DNA of 64,000 nt. Source: Lachnospiraceae bacterium. GTDB lineage: Bacteria; Bacillota_A; Clostridia; Lachnospirales; Lachnospiraceae. Location of the stretch: contig JAETQR010000001.1 of the NCBI GenBank assembly GCA_021770615.1, forward strand, positions 1 to 64,000. Direction: 5' to 3'. The notes below the pieces were generated by a model. It was given only the letters and a program-made list of their open reading frames with translations, was not told the DNA's origin and made no database searches. The translations under genes and the position numbers were made by a program. Shown piece by piece: positions 16,710 through 25,400 of this stretch (positions are counted from its first letter, which is position 1; the number at the start of each line of letters is the position of its first letter).

Positions 16710-18311
16710 TTAATAGAGTCCCACCGATTTTATATCTGCACCGTCCCTTACAAACTTACAAGCAGATACATTGTCATTAATGATCCGGCTGATATCCTTG
16801 ATGACGATCTTTACACCGGCATTCACCGTATTATTTACCTTGATACATACTCTTGCATTTTTTTCGATCACTTCTCTTAACTCTTTACACTCCATTTCCA
16901 TCCGAAGGATCTCCTTTTCGAATTTTGGTTTGGAAGAAGCCACAAGACGCACATACTGTATCTGCTGCGGGGTCAACTGCTTTCCACCCTGAACTGACCT
17001 TTTTATCGTTTTAAGGCCACCATCCAATTTCGTGATCGCCTCTTTTGTCTCATTGATCTTCTCCTCCGTATCATTCAAAAGCTTTGCTTTTTCAACATCT
17101 GACATGATCTCAACAACGGTGGATGTCCCCATCATGGAGCCAAGCTGTGTCGCCGTAATATTGCTGTAAGTGCGAATATGTCCCCCATTGATCAGGCCCT
17201 TTCTTCCCAATACGGATATATCATCTCCTGCCTCCACATCGCTGTGCAAAATAGCATCACACATCAATGTCCCGCCACATTTTACCCTGCTGTTCTCGAT
17301 AAATTTTGCTGCAATGTTTCCATCGGCCTCCAAGGATCCACGGGACATTCCCTGCATTCCACGCTTTAAAATGATATTACCTCCGGCGACCAGCGTAGCG
17401 CCTTCTACCACACCATTTACAATAATATCCCCATCTGCCTTTACATAATAGCCGGTATTGACATTTCCTGTCACATTTACCGTACCTTTATACTCAATAT
17501 CTCCGGTTGAAGCATCTACATTGGCAGGCACATCATAAATATCCGAAACCATGACCAGATCATCCACAAGCATGACATGCCCGGCAGTCTGTGAATAAAT
17601 CGTACATTTATCTTCCGATATGGAGATATTTTTTCCATATCGGAGAACCTTTAATGTCACTTTCTTCTGTGGGATCGGCGCTCCCGTCACATTGATCCCC
17701 GGTTTTCCGATATCTGCCGGAGTAAGTGTGGCAAGTTTATCTCCCGATGCCACAGGCTTAATATTTCCCAACTGATGAAAATCTACGCTTCCATCTTCAT
17801 TTAACTTTGGTTTTGCCACGTTGTCTGTATCAAAATGATATTCGATATGAGCATCATGACCCTGTCTGGGCGGTGTAGCAACCGCCATGACATAATTCCG
17901 GCAGTACTCCGGATTTTTCATAAACTGATCCAGAACATCCTCCCTGATCCCATGTGTCACATTGGCAAGTTTCATGTCACTGATAATGTCATCACGTGTC
18001 ATTTTTTTCCCTTTATCCGAAGGAGGGTAAAAACGCACGGTCGCACTCGCTCCCATCTCATTGATCTTCACGACACATCTTCCATTTTCCGGTGGGATTT
18101 CTTTATTAATAATCTGGAATTCAGAACGATAATCTCCCCTGTTCAAATATTCGCTTAACTTTACTGTATCATAACTCGAAAGATTTATCAGGTCAAAGTA
18201 TTTCATCACTTCATCTACCTGAAACATCTCCCCGTCTTTTGAGGCTGGAAATACCTTAAGCAGTGTTTGATTTGGTTTATGTATTATCTGAAAATATGCA
18301 TTCTTCCCCAT
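16710..18311 (-). CDS. FapA/DUF342 family polymer-forming-like protein
   Basis: The 533-residue protein has an N-terminal region and then the DUF342/FapA core, a beta-helix-like array of Gly- and Val-rich turns such as GNVNTGYYVKADGDIIVNGVV and AGGNIILKRGMQGM (about 270-400), followed by a coiled coil and a C-terminal beta segment. FapA proteins occur widely near polar flagellum genes in other bacteria and in many Clostridia, and are tied to FlhF or cell-pole processes in some. Here it lies directly after sigD. I start at 18311 behind GAGAGG. Confidence 0.8.
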   Translation of the reverse strand: MGKNAYFQIIHKPNQTLLKVFPASKDGEMFQVDEVMKYFDLINLSSYDTVKLSEYLNRGDYRSEFQIINKEIPPENGRCVVKINEMGASATVRFYPPSDKGKKMTRDDIISDMKLANVTHGIREDVLDQFMKNPEYCRNYVMAVATPPRQGHDAHIEYHFDTDNVAKPKLNEDGSVDFHQLGNIKPVASGDKLATLTPADIGKPGINVTGAPIPQKKVTLKVLRYGKNISISEDKCTIYSQTAGHVMLVDDLVMVSDIYDVPANVDASTGDIEYKGTVNVTGNVNTGYYVKADGDIIVNGVVEGATLVAGGNIILKRGMQGMSRGSLEADGNIAAKFIENSRVKCGGTLMCDAILHSDVEAGDDISVLGRKGLINGGHIRTYSNITATQLGSMMGTSTVVEIMSDVEKAKLLNDTEEKINETKEAITKLDGGLKTIKRSVQGGKQLTPQQIQYVRLVASSKPKFEKEILRMEMECKELREVIEKNARVCIKVNNTVNAGVKIVIKDISRIINDNVSACKFVRDGADIKSVGLY

Positions 18312-18351
18312 AACGTTCCTCTCTTTCCAGTCTTGATGGCCCTTCATTCAT

Positions 18352-19125
18352 TTAAAATAGTTTCAATAACTCGACAGAATCCCCCAACTGCACTTTGATC
18401 TTTTGCAGTGCCTTGGTATGAAGTTGGGAAACTCTTGATTCAGATACTTCCAATACTCTGCTGATTTCTTTCAGTGTCATATCTTCATAATAATATAGTG
18501 TGATCACACTACTTTCCTTTTCCGTAAGTGACTTAAGTGCCTCCACAAGCATCTGCTTTAACTCCTGCTTCTCCAATGCCTGCTCCGGCTGGTCAAACCG
18601 GTTTGATCCACCCGCATCCATCCTGGCATCTCCACCCTGCTCCAAATAATCATCCAAAGAAACAAGATTGGTAAACTGAGCCTCATTTTTCCAGTTATCA
18701 TATTCCTCCCGGCTGATCTCAAGTTCATCTGCGATCTCCTGATCAGTAGCCGGTCTCCCGAACTGACCCTCCAGCTTGACACATGCTGCATCCATCTGTT
18801 TCTGTCTCTGACGAAGTGTTCTTGGTACCCAGTCCATCTTCCGGATCTGATCCAGGATCGACCCACGGATCCGAAGACTGGCATACGTTTCAAATTTTAC
18901 ATTTTTTGCAAGATCAAACTTATCAATGGCATCGATCAACCCAAAAATCCCATATCCTACCAGATCATCATATTCTACTGTATAACCCAGGTACATTCCC
19001 ATGCGCCCGGCCACAAGATTTACCAGATTCGCGTATTCAATAATAAGCTGCTCTCTGATCTCGGGACTTCTGGTTTTCATATATTTATCCCACAGCTTCT
19101 TCTTTTCGGATTCACTGATTGCCAT
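18352..19125 (-). CDS. fliA: flagellar sigma factor, sigma-28/sigma-D
   Basis: The 257-residue protein has sigma regions 2 (EYDDLVGYGIFGLIDAIDKFD, about 50-70, and the DNA-contacting RGSILDQIRKMDWVPR), 3 and 4 (TLKEISRVLEVSESRVSQLH), and is the right size for sigma-28. It directs late flagellar genes such as flagellin, which are not in this window. The anti-sigma gene flgM is also not here. It sits close to cheD, as sigD does in B. subtilis. The start follows GAGGGAGCAGTT. Confidence 0.93.
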   Translation of the reverse strand: MAISESEKKKLWDKYMKTRSPEIREQLIIEYANLVNLVAGRMGMYLGYTVEYDDLVGYGIFGLIDAIDKFDLAKNVKFETYASLRIRGSILDQIRKMDWVPRTLRQRQKQMDAACVKLEGQFGRPATDQEIADELEISREEYDNWKNEAQFTNLVSLDDYLEQGGDARMDAGGSNRFDQPEQALEKQELKQMLVEALKSLTEKESSVITLYYYEDMTLKEISRVLEVSESRVSQLHTKALQKIKVQLGDSVELLKLF

Positions 19126-19222
19126 AACTGCTCCCTCTCTAACACCAGATCGTATACAATACTCACGGTCTTTCCTGCACTCGCCAAATGCTTCACAACT
19201 GACTTACCGCCAGTCCCTGCCA

Positions 19223-19552
19223 CTATCCGTTTCCATTCCGGGACTCATCCATAACAGATTCTTCATCCTCTGTTTGGTTCTCCATCTCTTCTTCCATCAT
19301 TCTTTCTGCCTGAAGTCTGGCTTCTTCTTCCTGTTCCCTTCTTTCCTGCTCTGCTTTTACCATCGCCTCATGTTCTGCTTCCACTTTCCCAACCACTTGT
19401 GCGGCGATCTGTCCAAGAATATAAAATACAATGAGAACAATGATCAGGACGATCAGACTGTACGTAACATCCCATCCCTGTACAATACTCATGATACAAC
19501 ATACAAGACCTGCCAATAACATGACAAAAGCAGGAATAAATCGATATTTCAT
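19223..19552 (-). CDS. small two-span membrane protein
   Basis: The 109-residue protein has two hydrophobic segments (about 5-22 and 30-50) and then a charged helix very rich in Glu, Gln and Arg (about 58-95), a likely coiled coil facing the cytoplasm. GGGGGAAGACA precedes the ATG. It lies between cheD and sigD, with 35 and 98 bases around it. I do not recognise a family; the layout would suit a scaffold or regulator at the membrane, but that is inference. Confidence 0.65.
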   Translation of the reverse strand: MKYRFIPAFVMLLAGLVCCIMSIVQGWDVTYSLIVLIIVLIVFYILGQIAAQVVGKVEAEHEAMVKAEQERREQEEEARLQAERMMEEEMENQTEDEESVMDESRNGNG

Positions 19553-19586
19553 TGTCTTCCCCCATTCTCTATATTAAGTCATCCCG

Positions 19587-20072
19587 TCAGATCACACTGT
19601 CCCCGATCCCAACCGTTTTAATATTCAGCTCACCTGTCACTGTGTCGAATTCGATCGTTCTTCCACAACAGCCGCCTACATCCTCTGAAATAACAGGAAT
19701 CCCCCATTCAGCCAGGATTTCTCTGGCTGCCATGATATTATGCCGTCCAATATTAAGCATATCCTCATCCGGTTTGGTTGAAAACATCTCTGCACCACCG
19801 GCAATCTTTGCGACCATTGTCGCCGGAACCGCCCCCTCCTTCAACATTTCCTCATACATATCCGGCAGACAGGTGTCCATAAACTTCATCCGGTTTGAGT
19901 TCTTTGATATCTGGGTGCTGTCTGGCAGCATAACATGCGCCATTCCACATATTTTCGTCTGATTATCATACAACACAACCCCCAGACAGGAACCCAGCCC
20001 AAGGGTTGATATCTTCTGAGGGGGACGGCAGATCTTGTAATCTGCCATTCCCACGCGTACCATTTTGCTCAT
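19587..20072 (-). CDS. cheD: chemoreceptor glutamine deamidase CheD
   Basis: The 161-residue protein has the CheD active-site motifs: catalytic Cys in LGSCLGVVLYD (near residue 28) and His in GMAHVMLPDS, plus the conserved GGAEMFST region. CheD deamidates receptor glutamines and, in Bacillus, partners the phosphatase CheC. Its ATG overlaps the cheW stop by 4 bases. The cheC gene that normally stands between cheW and cheD in Firmicutes is missing, so its partner may be FliY (which keeps CheC-type domains) or a CheC coded elsewhere. Confidence 0.93.
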   Translation of the reverse strand: MSKMVRVGMADYKICRPPQKISTLGLGSCLGVVLYDNQTKICGMAHVMLPDSTQISKNSNRMKFMDTCLPDMYEEMLKEGAVPATMVAKIAGGAEMFSTKPDEDMLNIGRHNIMAAREILAEWGIPVISEDVGGCCGRTIEFDTVTGELNIKTVGIGDSVI

Positions 20073-20533
20073 ACGGCTTTCGTCTCTCCGACCACATTTT
20101 CAATATTAAGAAGTGAGATGAGATTTTCTCCGTTTTTTCCGATTCCGGCAAGATAAGCGGCATTTTTTTCATCCAGCTTAAATGACGGTGTCTCGATCGT
20201 ACCCGGATCCAGATTTACAACTTCCCTGACCTCATCCACGATCACTCCGACCAGTGACTGATCTTCAAGTTTCAGTATGATGATCCTCGTCGCTCCGGAA
20301 TACTCTTTATCCTCCAGTTCAAAGCGCCTTCTGAGACTCATGACCGGAACCACTTCACCCCGCAGATTGATCACGCCCACATAGTAAGGCTGTGATTTCG
20401 GAACTCTTGTGATCCTCTGCATCCTGACGATATTGTCTACATATCCTATATTGATTCCATACTGTTCATCCCCAAGGCGGATGACTATGTACTGAACTTC
20501 TTCGATTACCGCTTCATTTAACATTCCGTCCAT
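20069..20533 (-). CDS. cheW: chemotaxis coupling protein CheW
   Basis: The 154-residue protein is a single CheW domain with YIVIRLGDEQYGINI at the front and the signature VGVINLRGEVVPVMSLR near residue 65. It links chemoreceptors to CheA at the membrane array. GGAGGG stands before the ATG, 13 bases after cheA. The last four bases overlap cheD. Confidence 0.95.
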   Translation of the reverse strand: MDGMLNEAVIEEVQYIVIRLGDEQYGINIGYVDNIVRMQRITRVPKSQPYYVGVINLRGEVVPVMSLRRRFELEDKEYSGATRIIILKLEDQSLVGVIVDEVREVVNLDPGTIETPSFKLDEKNAAYLAGIGKNGENLISLLNIENVVGETKAV

Positions 20534-20545
20534 TCTCTTACCCTC

Positions 20546-22636
20546 CTAAATCAGTGTATTGGTGTCAAGGATCAGTGCCACCTCGCCATCCCCAAGTATC
20601 GTCGCCCCGCTGAAGAGCTTTGCATTTGTAATATGATGGCCAAGGGATTTGATAACCGTTTCCTGCTGTCCCAACAGGTTATCAACCATAAGTCCAACCC
20701 GTTGATCTCCCTTCTTGACAACAACTACTACTTCGGATTCATCTTCACTGTTTCTCACATAATCTTCCATTTCAAGAACCGTATTCATACGAATGATCGG
20801 AATCACGCTTCCCCTGAGATTGATCACCTCTTTGGACTGCACAAGCTTGATCTCATCCGGCATAACATCCTCGATCGTATCGATATTCCCAAGCGGGATC
20901 GCATATTTCTCAACACCCACTTCAACCATAAGTGCCTGAATGATCGCAAGTGTCAGAGGAAGTTGTATCGTAAAGGTACTTCCTGCACCTTTTACCGTTT
21001 TTGCCTCAATACTTCCTCCGAGAGATTCGATCTTTGTCTTAACCACATCAAGTCCTACTCCACGTCCGGAAATATCTGAAATCTTTTCTGCGGTAGAGAA
21101 ACTCGGCCGGAACAAAAGATCAATAAATTCTTTGTCCGTCATACTCTCTGCCTGCTGCTCTGTGATCGTTCCTTTCTCGATTGCTTTCTGTTTAACCTTA
21201 TCCGTATCAATTCCGCCGCCATCGTCCCTTACTTCAATGGTTACGTTATTTCCATCCTGATAAGCATCCAGGAAGATAGAACCCACCTCCGGCTTGCCGA
21301 GGCGTACACGCTCTGCATTGCTCTCAAGTCCGTGATCTGCCGAGTTCCTGAGAAGATGCATCAGGGGATCTCCCAGTTCATCGATCACGGTACGGTCTAA
21401 TTCCGTATCCTCACCTGTCATATAAAGTTCCATCTTCTTATTCAGTTTCCGGTTCAGGTCACGGATCATACGCGGAAAACGGTTCACAACACTCTCGATT
21501 GGAACCATCCTCACTTTCATGACGGATTCATGGAGATTTGTCGTAACCCTCTCCAAATACTCAATATTTTCATGGAACTTTTGATTTCCTCCCATTTCGC
21601 CATTCTCTCCGGACGTGACAGAAACCAATGCATTTTTTGCGATGATCAGCTCACTGACCAGATTCATGAGTACATCCAGTTTGTCAATATCCACACGCAC
21701 AGACCGGCTGGCCACTTTCCCTTTCGCTGCTGGTGGCTGTGGAGCAGCCTTTTTAACGGACTGCTTATTTTCTTGTTCTTTCTTTTCCTGTGATGATGTT
21801 TCTGCAGATGCTACCGGTGCCGAAACAGCCGCCGCTGAATATTTAAAATCATCAATACGAACCTCTGCAATCTCCGATACATTTTTGATCAGTTTCTCGA
21901 TCGTGCCTTTTGTCTCTTTCGTGGCAAGGATCCAGCTGAAATCAAAGTCAAACTCCTCATCTTCAATCTTCTCCGTCGTCGGAACCGATTTGATCAGCTC
22001 ACCTTTTTCTTCAATCGATTTAAATACAAGAAATGCCCTGGCAGCTTTGAGGATACATGTCTCCTGCAGATATGCTGTAATACCATATACATTCTGCCCT
22101 TCTGCCTTCGCATTATCCATCGCCACAATATCATACTCCGACACAACAATGTCTTCAAATTTTTTCGGATACCGTTCCCCCTCACTTTCCTCTTCTGTCC
22201 CTTCCGAAGAAGTTTGTGCCGGCGCCTCTTCTTTTTTCCCGCCTGAGCCGGTCTCCTCTGCGATCACCTCATTCAGGTCATTGATAATATCCTCATTATC
22301 CTCGGTTCCCTCGGTGCTGGTATTCTGGATCACATCCAGATAAGATTCAAGGGCATCGAGACCGCGGAATAAAATATCCACAAGTTTTGCGTTCGCCTTC
22401 ATATTTCCGGTACGGATCTCCTGGAACACATTTTCCATATCATGGGTAAGGCGCTGCATTCTCGCAAATCCCATCGTTCCCGCCATACCTTTTAACGTAT
22501 GGGCCGCACGAAAGATCTCATTGATCGTATCATCATTTTCCGGATCCTTCTCAAGCTCCAGAATGTGCTCGTTCAAAGACTGTAAATGTTCTTTTGTTTC
22601 ATCGATAAATAATTCTAAATATTGACTGGTATCCAT
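20546..22636 (-). CDS. cheA: chemotaxis histidine kinase CheA
   Basis: The 696-residue protein has the class II CheA domain order: Hpt (1-110, phosphorylated His46 in AAHTLKGMAG), a CheY/CheB-binding P2 region (about 180-290), dimerisation helices, a kinase core with LLRNSADHGLE, DDGGGID and GRGVGLDVV, and a C-terminal CheW-like domain. It passes phosphate to CheY (32229-32591) and CheB. I start at 22636 because GGAGG lies at the cheB stop codon just upstream; an in-frame ATG four codons earlier is possible. Confidence 0.95.
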   Translation of the reverse strand: MDTSQYLELFIDETKEHLQSLNEHILELEKDPENDDTINEIFRAAHTLKGMAGTMGFARMQRLTHDMENVFQEIRTGNMKANAKLVDILFRGLDALESYLDVIQNTSTEGTEDNEDIINDLNEVIAEETGSGGKKEEAPAQTSSEGTEEESEGERYPKKFEDIVVSEYDIVAMDNAKAEGQNVYGITAYLQETCILKAARAFLVFKSIEEKGELIKSVPTTEKIEDEEFDFDFSWILATKETKGTIEKLIKNVSEIAEVRIDDFKYSAAAVSAPVASAETSSQEKKEQENKQSVKKAAPQPPAAKGKVASRSVRVDIDKLDVLMNLVSELIIAKNALVSVTSGENGEMGGNQKFHENIEYLERVTTNLHESVMKVRMVPIESVVNRFPRMIRDLNRKLNKKMELYMTGEDTELDRTVIDELGDPLMHLLRNSADHGLESNAERVRLGKPEVGSIFLDAYQDGNNVTIEVRDDGGGIDTDKVKQKAIEKGTITEQQAESMTDKEFIDLLFRPSFSTAEKISDISGRGVGLDVVKTKIESLGGSIEAKTVKGAGSTFTIQLPLTLAIIQALMVEVGVEKYAIPLGNIDTIEDVMPDEIKLVQSKEVINLRGSVIPIIRMNTVLEMEDYVRNSEDESEVVVVVKKGDQRVGLMVDNLLGQQETVIKSLGHHITNAKLFSGATILGDGEVALILDTNTLI

Positions 22637-22637
22637 T

Positions 22638-23729
22638 TCATCCTCCATTCTGCTGCCAGGCAGCAATCAGTAATTCTGCAACATCCTGCAGGTCTGCCAC
22701 CTGATCGACAACCTCTGCCTTCACTGCTGCACGGGGCATTCCGTAAACAACGCACGACTCCTCACTCTGCCCCACGGTGTAAACATCTTTTAACTTCTTT
22801 AACTGAAGCAATCCCTTTGTCCCATCACTTCCCATCCCTGTAAGTACTGCACAAAATATTTTTTCGTAGCCACAGTCCAATAACGACTCCAAAAAGATAT
22901 CTGCGCATGGCCTCAGCCCATTTCTCGGTTCATCCTTTCTCACTAACAGCTGATGCTCATTCCGGCTGCATGGACTTGCAAGAAGCTGGTGTCCCCCTTT
23001 GGCCACATACACGACTCCATTTTTCAGAATATCGCCATCCTGTGCCTCCACTACCTTGCACGGACTCATCTCGTCGAGACGTTCTGCCAGTGAGCGGGTA
23101 AATCCCGACGGCATGTGTTGTACGACAACGACCGGACATCCGATGTCACCCGGAATATGGGGCACGACCGACTGAAGTGCCTTCGGCCCGCCAGTGGAAG
23201 AAGCAATAAAAAGAATACTCTTTTTCCCTCTTCCGGAAGAGACCGCATGCCTGTTTCCCGGTTCTGCGATCCGTATTCTTTTTTTGTGATCTGTTTTTTC
23301 CCGGACTGCCTTTGGCATCTGTACGTGCCGGATCTTAAAGGCACATCTGACCTTTTCCAAAAGCTGTTCCCTGAATTCCCCCGCTGAAATACCACGTATT
23401 CCCTCCGGCTTTTTTACAAAATCATACGCCCCCAGGTCAAGAGCTCTCATCGTTTCTTTCGTACTTCTGCTGGCGATGGAACTCACCATCAACGTAGGGA
23501 TCGTATAATGATGTTCATTCAGGTATTTTAAAAAACCGATCCCATCCATTTGAGGCATATTTATGTCTAAAAGGATCAGATCATATGTTTTTTGTTCTGA
23601 CAGAAGATCCGCTGCCGCTTTTCCATTTTCTGCAGTATCTGCAACACATATGTCAGGTTCTGCATTTATTATATCAGACATAACCCTTCTCATAAGTGCA
23701 GAATCATCTATTATCAGGATTTTTTTCAT
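22638..23729 (-). CDS. cheB: protein-glutamate methylesterase/deamidase CheB
   Basis: The 363-residue protein joins a receiver domain (1-120, phosphoacceptor Asp55 in LLDINMP) to a CheB methylesterase domain with the triad motifs ASSTGGPKAL (Ser), VVQHMPSGFT (His) and LTGMGSDGTKG (Asp). It removes methyl groups from receptors and opposes CheR, whose gene is not in this window. Its stop codon touches the cheA ribosome binding site, so the two are probably translationally coupled. Its own ribosome binding site is weak. Confidence 0.95.
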   Translation of the reverse strand: MKKILIIDDSALMRRVMSDIINAEPDICVADTAENGKAAADLLSEQKTYDLILLDINMPQMDGIGFLKYLNEHHYTIPTLMVSSIASRSTKETMRALDLGAYDFVKKPEGIRGISAGEFREQLLEKVRCAFKIRHVQMPKAVREKTDHKKRIRIAEPGNRHAVSSGRGKKSILFIASSTGGPKALQSVVPHIPGDIGCPVVVVQHMPSGFTRSLAERLDEMSPCKVVEAQDGDILKNGVVYVAKGGHQLLASPCSRNEHQLLVRKDEPRNGLRPCADIFLESLLDCGYEKIFCAVLTGMGSDGTKGLLQLKKLKDVYTVGQSEESCVVYGMPRAAVKAEVVDQVADLQDVAELLIAAWQQNGG

Positions 23730-23740
23730 AACTTGCCGGA

Positions 23741-24493
23741 TTATTCCTTTCTCAAACGTCTCTTTTGCTCTTCAAACACATACTGTACGATGAGTTCGCG
23801 GTCATCTTTTTCGATCCGGTCAAACTCACAACGCAATTCAAATCCATTTACCGCATCATCCCGTTTCACGGTAGCCACTACCTTTGCCGTACACTGCATC
23901 CGGATCTTTTTGTTCTTTACAGGAAGTACCATCACCACCTCAACAAAAGAATCCGGCTCCACCTCCTGCCTGCACTGGATCCTGACTCCGCCCCCACTGA
24001 TATCCGTCAGAAGGGCATCCTCCCACTCCGCCTTAAATTCTTTTAATTTTTCTTCATATGCTTTTTTCTGGTTCTCATTCTCAATACCACCCGCAATAAA
24101 CTCCGCAAGGATCCTCTCCTGTTCTGAAATGACCCGGTAGCGGATCTCCTCCATACACTCCAGACGGTAAAACATCCGGCGCTGGAACTTTTTGGGCAGG
24201 GAAAGAAACTCCACTGCGATCACATGCATCTTCCCTTCCCGGAAACGGTTTGAAATCTTTGCACGGCACCGGTAGAGACCCGCTGCCGTAAAAAAACACA
24301 GGTCATATTCATCCCCGACCTGAAGGGGAATTACTTTTCCCTCATAGATCGGCATTGCAATCTTCGCTGACCTCACACCGTCATAGTCAAGGAGTTTACT
24401 GCCATATCTCCTCTTGGACAATCTGCTCCTGAACTCACTCTTTACATGGGTCAATTCAATTTTGTCCCCTATGTTTATCACTGCTTTCTGCAT
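23741..24493 (-). CDS. PilZ-domain flagellar brake protein (YcgR-like)
   Basis: The 250-residue protein has an N-terminal YcgR-type domain (about 1-95) and a PilZ domain. The cyclic di-GMP motifs are present: RMFYR (RxxxR, near 105) and DISGGG (D/N-x-S-x-x-G, near 165). About 55 residues separate them, more than usual, and this part is rich in Glu and Lys, a probable helical insert. Such proteins slow or stop the motor when cyclic di-GMP rises. It lies between flhG and cheB. GGAGAGG precedes the start. Confidence 0.85.
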   Translation of the reverse strand: MQKAVINIGDKIELTHVKSEFRSRLSKRRYGSKLLDYDGVRSAKIAMPIYEGKVIPLQVGDEYDLCFFTAAGLYRCRAKISNRFREGKMHVIAVEFLSLPKKFQRRMFYRLECMEEIRYRVISEQERILAEFIAGGIENENQKKAYEEKLKEFKAEWEDALLTDISGGGVRIQCRQEVEPDSFVEVVMVLPVKNKKIRMQCTAKVVATVKRDDAVNGFELRCEFDRIEKDDRELIVQYVFEEQKRRLRKE

Positions 24494-24506
24494 AGCACCT
24501 CTCCTG

Positions 24507-25400
24507 TTATTTCATAAATCGCATACGGATCACACTTGAAAATATTTTTACGATACCAAGCCTTTCGTCATCGTCTTCATCCATCAGTTTATTTTCAATT
24601 CTGGCCGCCAGCATCCTGACCGCCTTGGCCGAACCGGAATCCGGATGGCTGATACTTACCGGCGCCTGATGCATAACGGCATTTCGCATACTCTTATCAT
24701 ATGGCACAGAGCCAAGAAATTCCACATCAATATCCAAAAATTTTTCGACAACGACACCGAGTTTTTCAAAAAGCTCTGTTGCATCCTTCTCGCCCCTCAC
24801 CTGGTTTGCCACCATTTTCACGATCGTCTTTTCCGGCCGGTAAGAAACTTTTCGGTTCAGCGTCTTAAGAAGAGCATATGCATCTGTGATCGAAGTAGGT
24901 TCCGGTGTTGCGACAAGAAGTACTTCTTCGCTGGCCGCCACAAACTCAAGAACCGTATCACTGATACCCGCCCCTGTATCCACGATGATGATATCTGCCA
25001 ACCTGTCCAGATCTTCAAGCCTGCGTATCAATGAAAACACCTGATCCCTCGACAGATTCGCAAGCTCATTGATTCCCGATCCCCCGGAGATAAAACCAAT
25101 TCCCGCAGGCCCATATGTAATGATATCCTCAATACTTTTCCCTCGGTACATCAGGTCAGCCAGATTGTATTTCGGCCTCAGTCCCAGCATGATCTCAATA
25201 TTGGCAAGCCCAAAATCCGCATCAAAAATAACCACCCGTTTCCCCATCTGACTCAGCTGGATCGCAAGGTTTACAGACACACTAGTCTTCCCTACGCCTC
25301 CTTTTCCGCTGGTCACAGTGATCACTTTGGCAATGCGTTCTTTATCTGGTTGTAAGTCCTGTCTCTTAATGATATTTCTCAACTTTTCCGCCTGATCCAC
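24507..25400 (-). CDS. flhG: flagellar number regulator FlhG (MinD-like ATPase)
   Basis: The 297-residue protein is a ParA/MinD-type ATPase with the deviant Walker A SGKGGVGKTS (31-40), FDADFGLANIEIMLG and IVDTGAGIS. In Firmicutes FlhG (YlxH) works with FlhF to control where and how many flagella form. The N-terminal helix before the Walker motif includes a DQAEKLR segment, like the FlhF-activating helix of known FlhG. It overlaps the flhF stop by one base. Confidence 0.92.
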   Translation of the reverse strand: MDQAEKLRNIIKRQDLQPDKERIAKVITVTSGKGGVGKTSVSVNLAIQLSQMGKRVVIFDADFGLANIEIMLGLRPKYNLADLMYRGKSIEDIITYGPAGIGFISGGSGINELANLSRDQVFSLIRRLEDLDRLADIIIVDTGAGISDTVLEFVAASEEVLLVATPEPTSITDAYALLKTLNRKVSYRPEKTIVKMVANQVRGEKDATELFEKLGVVVEKFLDIDVEFLGSVPYDKSMRNAVMHQAPVSISHPDSGSAKAVRMLAARIENKLMDEDDDERLGIVKIFSSVIRMRFMK

